From positions 8,398,764-8,462,763 of the forward strand of contig CAJINV010000003.1 in NCBI GenBank assembly GCA_905178155.1: 64,000 nucleotides of DNA, given 5' to 3'. The position numbers and the translations under genes were made by a program. Below the pieces are notes generated by a model, which was not told the DNA's origin, did not search any database, and worked only from the letters and a program-made list of their open reading frames with translations. Below are positions 32,450 through 42,984 of the stretch, in pieces. Position 1 is the first letter of the stretch; the number at the start of each line of letters is the position of its first letter. Origin of the DNA: Amoebophrya sp. A120. Its lineage: Eukaryota; Sar; Dinophyceae; Syndiniales; Amoebophryaceae.

Positions 32450-34907
32450 TAGGAGCGGCGACTCTTCAAAGTAGAACAGACGGGGGAAAATTTGTAAATC
32501 ATTTTGGTCGTATGTGGGGGCGGGATCCAGATCAGGGACTGTGTCTGTGTGCATTCTATGCGTCTTTGGATCGGCGTTCGTGGCGAGCGATTTTTCTTTT
32601 TCTTCACCAGGAAGCCACTTGGTGGCCGCGATAAAAGAAAAGCTTAAACTATGTATACTATTGCATTTGCACCCCAGCGGTTGAGTGACAAACAGCCTGA
32701 CGTGTATACGATACAAAAATCAAAAGAATTCCATGTCGACATTGTTTTTGTTGACCAAAATCAAATTTACTTCGTTAGACTCAACACGGCGGAATATTCA
32801 AGATGAAAACTTTATACTTTTATTTTCAATGTCGGCGTCTCTATGTCTATTCTTTTTCTTGGTATCGGTATCGGAGTCAATCATCAATCAATGCTCTATT
32901 TCCTTGACGAAGGTTTTATGGCGCCCAAGTAAGTTATTTCTATTTGTGAGGGAAACAAGAAGCATAGGCATACAGTCTGGGACGCATGATCGATTTTATT
33001 CGAAAGTCGAAACTCTGAAAATCACACAGCGCAGCTAGATTTATTTCTACAGGCCCCCGTTGCTTGTCTGACCGAGGTGCCGGTCTTGGTCGGGACCGGG
33101 AGGAAGAAATCGGCCAAATGGAGCTACTAGTACTAGGCACCTTGCGAGTGTGTTTCGGGCTGCATCGTGGCCAGGCATTGTTATTCTACCCTCCATGTTG
33201 TGTTAGTTGCATCCAACATTTTCAATTTAATCGGTTGTCTAGACGACCACTAGGATCACAGATAATGATAAGATCAAACAATGATCCACACGCTGTTATT
33301 TGATTCGAAACACATTATTTCTTTTTTTCGTGAAAATCTATCGACATTGAAAATGAAATCTATTTAAATTTTTGATATCCATGCATCTTTCTTTCTTGTC
33401 ATGTCTGGGCATGACTCAAGTTGTCGCTTTGGCCCGGTCCGAGATTGTCTTTCATCGTTCTCATCAATATAGTGCCCTCAAAAGATGAAGATAAGGATAA
33501 AATAAGGTTGAATAAGTAGAGAGATGCTATTTGAAAAGTAAAGATCTTCAGGCTCTAGTTCGAGATTCAGAAAATAATTCTTTCCATGATGTCTGATCCA
33601 TCATATGATTGCAATTTATCTCTAATAAATCCGATCTAAACTTATCCTATCATCATCATATCTTTTTATCCCAAAATCTATTTCATAAGATAAAAATCCA
33701 AATCGAAAAAATTAAAATGATGAATTCATAAATTTTTTTTCCCAATTTATTTTGATTAGGAATTTGAAATGAAGGGATTTCATTAACATTATCCGGAAAA
33801 TTCTGGAGTTCATCTGGATGAAATTCAATTGGAGAATTGAGTCTCATGATGAAGTGAGTTTTTGTATTTTCAGAAGATCTTGTTTTTCTGATTCCATCTT
33901 CGTTGATATCCATCGGTTGGTTTCTCGATGGATCCTCATGATCTATGTTTATGTGAATATTTCTCACCTCTATCTTATTCGATGTAGGATTATGGCCAAC
34001 TGCACACTGACTGATGTCAGGAGAGTTGTGTGATCACCACAAGAGAGAAGGAACGGGCTAAAACTATCTTGAACGAGAAACTTGCAACAAGCTACGAGAG
34101 CGAGGGATCTCAAATCACATCTGCTTCACGACGTAAATGCGTGAGCAGGGAGCACGCTGCTCGAGTGTTCGTCTTTCTCTTTATTTCCTTGCTTCTTCCT
34201 ATGTTCAAGGTTGAAATCGTGACTCGTTCAAGTTCAACAACGCGGCTGCACGCACGCAATGGATCTCGGTTCACAAACAACTCTTTCTCGTTCATCGTTC
34301 TTTTCTCATCTTCGTTGTTCGTACTCGCAGAACTCTTTGTGTTGTCAATTGTGACTAGAGCTAAGGTGGCGAACACAGTTACAACCACCCCTCGTATATA
34401 TTTTTTAGAAAAAAAAAAAATCTATTTTTTGAGAAAAAATATGTACTAGTTGTAAGAGAGGTTGTGAGTGAGAATGTCAGCTGTGCGCTTTTGTTTTGCG
34501 ACCTATCGTTGTATTTTGAACTCTACGAGACACTAAAGGAGTGCTGATGTTTTTTTGTATTTGGTGACTTTTTATTTTTTATGTATAATATGCTATTTTT
34601 TTGGCTGCAGGATTCCCTACGGCGGGCAACTCACAAGGGTCGCCACGTTTGGGTCTCTACTACAATTTTTATTTTTTCTTTCTTTCTACGTTCTCTTGCT
34701 ACTTCTATGCATTTTTGTCAAAATGACGCATCATGAAGGAGCGGACTTCAACCGAAATAAAGATATAGAAATGAAAACTGACAACAAAGAAATCAGATAA
34801 GATTTGAAGTTTTGCATTGCAACAGTCACGACGTGCTTGCTGTATACATGAGTAGTCGACTTGTAGTAATAATTGATTATAGTTTGTTATAAAAAATAGC
34901 ATGTTTA
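32450..34907. other. Gene-free, AT-rich region
   Basis: No supported gene. From about 33300 to 34600 the sequence is clearly more AT-rich than its neighbours, with T-runs and short ORFs of poor composition. No introner ends, tandem repeats or RNA genes were recognised. It is a compositional outlier of unknown origin. Confidence 0.5.
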
Positions 34908-35857
34908 GTCCTTGAAGTTTTCGCCTACAGCGTACTTCGGGGAGCTATCTTCGCTTTTATCATAAGCGTTCCAGTGGTAGTACGTGGCCCAGTAGCTGGC
35001 GCCTTCACTCCAGTACTGGTCCTGCCACTGCTCGGTAGAATACGTAGAATCCCATTTGGAGCACGCCTTTGCTTTGGCTTCCTCCCAACTTTCATCCTCG
35101 ACATCCCACCAAGAACCCTCGTCGAACACAGCGTTTTCGGACATCCGCACGATATCGATTCTCACTACGTGTTCGATCGTGCAGACCCGGGGCTGGTTCT
35201 TGCTCGGTAGGGTTTTCATATGCTCTACATATTCGCGCTGTCGCGTTTGTTCCTCCACCTTGCAGCGCGTGACTGCCTCGCGGGTGGCTAGGAGCTGCGA
35301 CATGCTCGTAAGTGGATAGGAAGTAGTGGCTTCTCCAGAGTGAAAAAATTCATCTGAGCAAACCCACACGGTGGGAAGCAGTCGCATACTCCCTTCCGTC
35401 ATTTCCATCGAGCATCCTGAAATAAAAGTAGACACGTTTACTGTAAAATTATATGTAGCCAGAAAGTTTTGAATTGACAATCTGATAGTTATTTCTATAG
35501 CAAAAGGGTATTTCTGAATGAAAAATTTATCTCTGGTTGTTATTTCTAATGCTTTATCTACTGGACACAGGCAGCACAATGATTTGGCTTTGTCGCTGTT
35601 GGAAAGTGCCGTAGAAGCTGTATTCTTTCGTCAGAAATCTCTGGGGGGACGATCTGAAAGAGAATGTAGTTTGAAGTGAGTGCATTGGTTGATCCGATGT
35701 TCGCTGCGAGGAGAAAGTTGCAGTGTCTTTGTCGACAGCAGAGAGGTAGCTTCGACAGGCATGCGTAGATGATTTTGTAGCAAGCGCGGATCTTTTTGCT
35801 TGCGAAAGTGGGGACTTTCTTATTTGTGATGCGTAGCTGTCTTCTGTGATTGGGCAA
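34908..35857 (-). CDS. Unrecognised small gene with aromatic, acidic C-terminus
   Basis: The last exon (about 35416-34908) follows a good acceptor (CTTTTATTTCAG) and encodes an N-terminal LPTVWVCSDEFFHSGEATTS stretch, a helical middle (CKVEEQTRQREYVEHMKTLP) and a tryptophan/tyrosine-rich acidic end (SWWDVEDESWEEAKAKA ... YWATYYHWNAYD) before a stop. An upstream exon near 35650-35570 (IVPPEISDERIQLLRHF) follows an acceptor CTCTTTCAG; an earlier frame starts at 35857. The first motif has the W...FF...T...P order of a degenerate WW domain, but the second tryptophan is replaced by tyrosine. Exon joins are not certain. Confidence 0.45.
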
Positions 35858-36276
35858 GAGCGTCCGAATTCAACATAGAAGTATGAGTTTTTGTATGATT
35901 TACTTTATATTTTGATATGAGATTTTACGTATTATTTGTCATATTTTTAGACTCGAAAGAGGTACGCGACCAGCAGTGGACTAACTATGAGGTAGAAGCT
36001 TTTATTTTCTGACTACGAAGATGCGCGCTGTGTCTAAGCAAAATTGTAGTAGTGGTCGCGTATTCGAAATTGTCGCTGTTGAGAAAATCAGAAGCAGACA
36101 GAAGGAATTATTTTTCGTAGAAACTTGCACCGCATTGAAGATGTAGGTAGTTTTTTTGTCTTACTGGAGCTCGAGGATCACGCGCGAAGAAGATGTCGAT
36201 GATATTGATAGTAGTTCTTGTTTTTGATCGTCGACGTTGTTCTTTATTTTCGTATTTTCGTTTTGAAGTTGTCGAG
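35858..36276. other. Gene-free spacer
   Basis: Low-complexity AT-rich sequence; nothing supported. Confidence 0.4.
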
Positions 36277-39200
36277 TTATTGCATGACTCCGAGTTTCGT
36301 TGTCCCTATGCTCTCTCGCTCATGGAATGAATACGAGGGCCGGACCTGTTGTCGTTTTTTCGTTGTCGACAACGTCTGGGTCGCCTGCCGCCGGATGATG
36401 TATCGGCCGGACAAGAGATTCACACCATAAATCTCGTCCGCCGTCGGCAGGCCGGCGTCGTCGACAATCCGCTTCGGGGACGGCAAGATGTGGACCCACG
36501 TATCGGCGTAGAATTTGATGAAGTTCTTCGCCGGCGCCCGCAGCGCACGCATTTCGTCCTCATCCTCCGCTTTGTACTCGACGGCGGAACCGTCGATGAG
36601 TACAATCTTCCGCGCGTCGACTAGCTGCAGTGACGTCTCGTCGACGCCAACAACCTGGTAAATTGTGGCGTCGTCCGGCGGACCGTCCGCATTCTAGTCG
36701 ACTTTTCGCCTTATTTGCACACCGTCTGATCACCAGGTCCCCCACCGAAGTCTCGGCTTCTCCTACCGCACCGCGGCGCCCGAGCGCATCTGCAGTCGAC
36801 TTCAGATTGCGGTCGGCTCGGATCTGTGGCTACAGGGATGTAAGATCAGAACGCTCTCCCTCCGTCAGCCCCGCTGCCTGGAAAAGAGTTTGCGCTCCCG
36901 GAAATGCGAGGGTCTTGCCACACAGCATTTGCGACGGGGATTTTTCGCACAGCTCCGGTCGCTTTAAGTTCCTGTCGAGGATCTGCAGCGACGGCACCAG
37001 CAGCGGCCAGCTGTTCGGGTTCTCCTTGCAGCACTTGAAAACTCTCGCATTGTCCGGCTTGTTCGGTGCTTCTACTTCTGCACGACCTGTCGGGTTCACC
37101 GGCATGCTGAGGTGCAGGTAGGTGCCCTTTTCTGCGAAGTCCGCTTTGACAGACGCGAAGGCGCGGCCTGCCGTCACTCGCAGTGGCCATCCGCAACTTG
37201 CGGCGACGACAAATGCGAACTGGTTGAAGGCCTCAGAGGGACTGAGGCCCTGGACCGGGATGAGAAACGTCAGCTTGATTGTTCTCTCCACGACCCGCAA
37301 AATCGCCGTGTATGTGATGCTATATCCGTTTTTTGCATCTCCATACGTGATTTTCGCATGCGGTAAGCTGGTTACGTGGTCTATCGCGAACTCTCCGAAA
37401 AGACCACCGGACAGCGGGTTACGCCGGTATCTGAGGAGGTTCTCGCGTTCACCGTGATACAACCTGCAAACCGTGCATCGTAACACCACCTGCACCGCGT
37501 CAGCGGCGAGCCCTGGCCATGAAAAATACAGCTCGACGGTGTCTGCTGTTTTCCCTGCGCGCGAGTGCAGCGCCCAGCGGTGGTGGATGTGGACGATGAT
37601 TTTGTAGCGAGTATGAGTCTTCCTATCCTGAAACAGCCCGTCTTCGTCCTCGACCTGCATGTCGGGAGCGGCTTGCTTCGGTACATAAATTTTGTTTTTG
37701 TATAGCAAGATGTCGCCGCACAGCTGAAACCCTGGCACTGCTTCTGCTTGCCGTGTTTCTGCTGCTGACTGTTCCTGTTTCGCAAGGAGGCGGCACACGT
37801 GCCCGCACTCGACGCATGATTTCTGCTTTGCTATCAGCGTCTGCGCGTCGATCCCGTTCAGAAAACACGCCGCGCGGAAACCGGAACTCGTCGCGCCCTC
37901 GGGGGTGTGTTCTCCTTTGCTGGCGATAAACAAGAGGGATTTTTTCAGGATCCGGGGCGGGATGAGTACTTCTTCCCTGCCGGCGATAAATCCTCTCAGG
38001 TCTGCTACTTTTGTTACTGTTGCTGCTGTGTGCGACAAAGTCCCGACGTCGAAGTAACCGACTGCGGTGCCCCGGTACCCCGCGGTCAGGAGAGGCCTGA
38101 CGCACCTGATTTTTCCTACTTGAACAAACTCTGGCACGAACTGCCGGAGAGGCGCCTCCTGCTCCGGTTGCAGCTCGATCTCGATTTCGCGCTCAACTTC
38201 CGGCTCGAAGAGAGCATCGAGCTCTGCGCTTATTTCTTGTTCGTCGTCGCTGTCGAAAGGGTCGCTCAATTCCAACTCGTTGTCGTCTTCCTTGCGTGCT
38301 GCGGCGACTTTTTTCTTTTTTTTCTTGTCCGTCGCGTCCTTGTCTTTTTCTGCGACGTAGTTGTGCCTGTTGAACGCGATCGCAAAAGCGTCTTCATCGT
38401 GTGAGAAGACGCATGCCACGCCGGCTTTTGCTTTTCGCAGGCACCCAGCAATCTGAGCTCGGGCCATATCGGTTTTGGTGACCCGATTCCGCCTCAGCTC
38501 TTTACTCGACGATAGCAGCTGGATCATCACCTCCCGGATTTTGTCCTGCTGCCACTCGACTTCGTCGCTCCAGTCGTTCACCGCTTCGGTGATCGTCGCT
38601 GCTGTTTGCTGGAGCTCTTCTAGAAATTCTGCTGTAGAGGTTGATGCTTTCCCTTCTGGCTGGGTTACTAAAATCATCATCCTTGTTTTGTCCTCAAAAA
38701 ACTGCACGATTACTACTTGCGCAGGCGTGTTGACAAGCTTCAGCAACTGGCATCCCTCGAACTTTGTAATGCGCATTTGCGGCGCGTTCTTGATGTTCTG
38801 CCGCAGCTTGTTCATGTTGCATAATTGTCCTTTGTAGTGCGCCGTAAATTTTGCCCCCAGGCCGTCTGTGCCAACTTGCATTCTTGCTGTTGTCGGCAAG
38901 ACGCCTGCTGCAGTCGCTGCAGTGTTGGGAAAAGTTGGCTTTTCGTCTTTGCGGTTCGGCAGGGCAACATCAAAACGAGTGTCAGCTTTTTTGATGTTGA
39001 TACGTTTATTTTCGTCGTTGTCGAAAAATTGCCCCCGCGCCTTCAAATGCTTCGCTCCAGTCGGTTTCGGCAGCTGCTTTTTCTGCTTCTGCGCCGCTGG
39101 TTTATCCTTCTTTTTCTTATCTCCAGCTGCAGGCTGCTGCTGCGCTTCCTGCTGCTTGTCGACTTGTTCTTCCTGCTCCGGGACAGCTGGAGCGGCCGGC

Positions 39201-41161
39201 GGTTGATCATCCTGCTTGTCATCCTGCGTCTCCTTGCCCTGCTGCTGCTCGACTTGAAGGAGCGCTGGCTGGGCTGGTGGCGCTGGAGGACACAGCAACT
39301 CATCCTCGGCCGGCGGCAGCAACGCGTCACGCTGCAACTCCGGCTGCAGCAGTACTTCAGCGTCGCTGTCGTCGTTCTCTGGTAAAAGAATTTGCTTTTC
39401 GAATCGGATACTCGTGCACATCTCGTGTAGCTGCGGGATCCTCCTCCATCTTGGTTCGGTGAGAGCGACGCCCGTCTTCGTCTGCGCGACCGGAGGCTGT
39501 GCAATTATTTTTGCCGCTTCGCCATGCCCGGCGCACTGCGCGATCTGGACCCCGGCACTCGTGGACAATATTTTGTAGCTGTCGCACCACTCATGCCCTG
39601 CAAACATAGCCGCTTTATGATTGCAGTCCGCCGCGGCTGCCTTCAGCTCGCCACCGTTGTTCAGCGGTGGGAGGATCAGGAACTTATGCTCATGGTCGCC
39701 ATGATAGCCTTCCTTGAGCAGCGCATGATCCTCGTCACCCCACTTTCGTCCTAGCAGCGAGTACGCGAATTGAATCGCGGCTCTCTGCGCTTCCTGCACT
39801 CCCCCGCGCCTGGCTTCTCCATGCCACTTGGACCTCTTATCGAGCTTGCCGGCCGCGACAATTTCGCAATCAACGACAAAATTGTGGTAGGAGTGCCCTG
39901 CTGATGTGTTGATATCGTGCCTGCTCCAAATCCGCGCTGGCGTGGCCGCGACTTGCGGATCGGCTAGAAGCTCCTCCAGCGGCACGCGGAGGCGCGGATT
40001 GAATTTTTGCTGTTTTGGTTTATTTACTGCTACTTTGGCGCCCGTGCTGCTGAGGTAGATGACGCTCGGAGTATCGCACACCTCTTCCTCTGGTTTCAAC
40101 ACCTTGACTCCGTGCAGCGCGGCACTTTCTTCCGTGATATCTTCTTCGACTGTATCCGGTTCCTCGTCGTCGTGGAAGAAGTCACGTCGCATTTGATAAA
40201 GCTTTTCTTTCCACTCGGGGTCGTCCCTCATTGACGGGCAAAGGAGCCAGCACTGTAACAGCCTGCTGCTTTCTAGTGCCTCCTTCTCGACCCCGGGAAT
40301 GCCGTGCTCGATCCGCTCATCACCGTCTTCGTGGCATAGTTGGCCCAGCCGCGACATACCGTCGGAAATCGAGAGGGCGACACCGGCAACGTGGTTGAAG
40401 TGCAGGACCGGGACACACGGGAGTAGTTTTTCGATATCTCTTTTCGTATTTTCGTCGACGTTCGGCTTCCGTAAAGTGCCATAGAAGGAGCGCGGCTGGT
40501 TCGACAGGTGGTCGTGCCCGACAATGCATCGGCATCCCTTGAAGGATGGATACACTTCTGCTACTCCGATGGTCATTGCCCGCAGCTCCCGGCTCTTGCT
40601 TGGCCGGTTGTGCTCGTCCGTCCAGGAGCGGCGAATTACCCGGCGCGCCCGACACTGGGGCTTGCCGTGACGGCAATCCGCTTCCTCGTGCACTCCATGC
40701 AGCGAGCACTGGCATCCTTCTTTCGACGAGTCCCCCAACAAGTAGAAGTGCTTGGCGATGTCGTACTCGATTGGGAATATGACAAGCTTCTCGTCGATGC
40801 CGTGCATGAGCGCATGCCAGTGCTTTGCTGCCTTCAAATCCGCCTCGAACTTTTTCACGTCGAGGAACATCTTGTGTCCTCGTTTCAGCGTGTAGCGGCG
40901 CAAATATGCTGCTACCTCCGCATAGCCGTAGAAGAAGTCGCGCACGCCCTCCCATGCTGTAGAGTTGAGTGCTGCTTCGATGCATTCTGCCGTCGGTTTG
41001 AAGGTGAAGTTTTTGATTTTTAGAAGCGCTTTTTCACCGCATACCGTGCCGCCGTCGCGTATGCCTTTCCCGAGTCGCTGCGAAACGAGAAGAGCTACTT
41101 GATTTCTCTTCACTGAGAAGCGGGGGCACGATGGGGGACGCCCAGCGTAAATGAGTCGCAA
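36277..41161 (-). pseudogene. Decayed Ty3-type retrotransposon pol: RNase H and integrase
   Basis: A 1,443-residue frame carries, near its start, the RT thumb/connection region (GVRDFFYGYAEVAAYLRR), then RNase H with D144 (LLGDSSKEG), E192 (RELRAM) and D217 (VGHDHLS) and the usual SDGMSRL tail. After a long glutamine/lysine-rich linker comes an integrase: HH...CTVC zinc site (about residues 1190-1230), first catalytic D (FAIDHVTS) and the last E (GRAEVEAP). The second catalytic aspartate is missing: the expected TDxG site reads TAGRAF. A TAG stop near 36835 and a frameshift near 36693 break the C-terminal integrase domain, whose continuation (IYQVVGVDET) runs to a stop near 36277. The RT palm with its YxDD motif is absent. 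No flanking LTRs were found. The element is inactive as it stands. Confidence 0.75.
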
Positions 41162-42101
41162 TGACTAAACTACTGCGGCCTTGCTCCAATAGAGTTAGGA
41201 GAAGGCCAATCCGCAGGCTATGGGAAGTAGTTTGTATCTCATACTTGCGCAACAAACGCTCAACATCGATCCCCCGAACCGCATTAAGGGCCCCCCGGTA
41301 CGCGTGCAGGCACGACGCACGGCCTCCGGATTCGCAGGAACACTTCACCCGAATCGCCTGCGTGGCATTGCTCTCCAACACTACTCCCCGCAAGTCTAGG
41401 CCAGTGGAGTGCTGCCCCCACAGGATTTTGATCCCGGCGCCGACTTTCAGCGCTTCCGACTTCCGCAGCCCAAAAAGAAAAACCAGCAGAAGCTGGGCCC
41501 GGTCTATTGTGTTCCCGATCTGCATAATGCGCTCCCGAAAAAGTGGCGTCTTCTGGCTGTGGTTAAACACACCTTTACGCCGCAAACTACTGAGAAGGGA
41601 CCAGATGAAACCCTCCTGGACCTCGGTGAGTGAGAGCTGCCCACTTTTCCGCCCCTGTTTCAGCACTAGGCTGGCGCCGTCGTCAAAAGTCTTGTAGCCC
41701 GTGGCTAAAGAAATCGCCACAAAATTCTCCAGACCCCGGTAGGAAACCGGCCAGGGATCGACTCCCTGCGCCCTGGAGATTCTTTCGCACTTCACTATTT
41801 GGGACTTCGTTGTCGAGGCGGAGGACAACGAAGTCACTTGCCCGAGAAACTGAACGCACTGTGACAAAGCCACTGGATCGGCCGCGAGCCGGCACGCCAT
41901 CTTCATTTGCGCTGAGGTGCGAGTCTTGCGAGTCGTGCCACCCGCTGCAGGAACAACAAAATCTTTGCCCACACCTTCTAAAATCTGCGCAACCCTGTCG
42001 CCACGCGGGAGCGGCGCACGCGCATGCTCCTTTTGGCGAGCTTCTTGCTTCTCTTTCAGCCTCTTAAGGACATGAAGCATGGTGGAAAGTGGTAGAAACA
42101 A
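41034..42101 (-). pseudogene. Tyrosine recombinase truncated before its nucleophile
   Basis: A 355-residue frame with the box I arginine (R213 in LFGLRKSEAL) and the box II H-x-x-R (H294 and R297 in SHSLRIG), followed by THLRWAS, where W320 stands at the usual H/W position. These are hallmarks of tyrosine recombinases/integrases such as those of DIRS-like or Crypton elements. The catalytic tyrosine expected shortly after that tryptophan is missing: the sequence instead runs into the Ty3-type pol frame, overlapping it by about 128 bases in another frame. This looks like a chimaeric junction between two mobile elements. An N-terminal lysine/arginine-rich region is present. Confidence 0.65.
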
Positions 42102-42984
42102 AGCGGGCAGGTCGGTATTCCAAATCCTACAGGTACTAGTCTAAGCAAAAAAAAAAGAATAGCGGCTACAGAAGGAATCTATCCCGGAAAGCAGTGTGCT
42201 CAACCCTGAGAAAGAGAGTAATGTAGCCAAATTAAGAGGGACTGGGGCAAGGCCGAACTAAAATCCCCGAAGGAAATGATCTCCAACACCGCAGCGTCAC
42301 TCCACAACGTATTTCTGACCCAAGCACTGCACTACAGCGATCCCATTTCGATCGGAAAGTCTTGGTCTCGCAGAGCGATGAGAGAAGAGAGGTCAACAGC
42401 CACAGTCTAGCGCTCCAGTCAGGGAGAAAGTTCGCAAGGGTAACGGGTTCGAACCGCCAGTGCCAAACGACCCCTCCTCCCATCGCAAAGCGAGGCCACA
42501 AACTAAAACTGTTGCTCCTTCGGGCAAACAGTACCAAAATACCGTCTTCCCACTACGGGAAGGGCACAAAAACCATCCCTGCCACAACTTCAGCTAGGGG
42601 AAACAAAGGACTCGCCTCCTCACATCGAGGAGGGCACCACGCTCCTCCCCCCACAGCAGGAAGAGGAGACTACACACACCCTTGCTACATCAGCGAAAGG
42701 CTCTGACAAGCTCACTCTCTTCACATCAAAGAGAGGAGGACAACACTCCCCTTCCCACAGCGAGAAGGGGGACAGACTACTACCACGGCAGGGGCGTAAC
42801 TCCCTGGAACCTGAGAAAACACAGCAGAGAAAAATCAGCAGACCCAAGGGTCTACCGTCTGCACTAACGTTCTCAGGTTCTGGATACCGTGCAAGGGCTA
42901 GGGCGGGGACCGTATAAAATACCGCCCGACCAGCCTCAGCCTTGGCTCACAAGCTCGCAAGACTCCTGCTGCCCGGGCATACAT
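42102..42984. other. Gene-free stretch with imperfect purine/pyrimidine repeats
   Basis: Between the recombinase start and the sialidase 3' end. It contains repeated GGAAGAGGA/CTCCTCCC-type words around 42540-42790 and a GTATAAAATACCG box at 42910. No supported gene. Confidence 0.4.

Noticed and set aside
42436-42465. GGGTTCGAACC, resembling a tRNA B box
   Set aside because: The bases around it do not form a T-arm stem, and no acceptor, D or anticodon arm could be drawn.
42905-42925. TATA-like box GTATAAAATACC
   Set aside because: The nearest plus-strand frame has no support, and the gene here lies on the minus strand; a single box is not enough.
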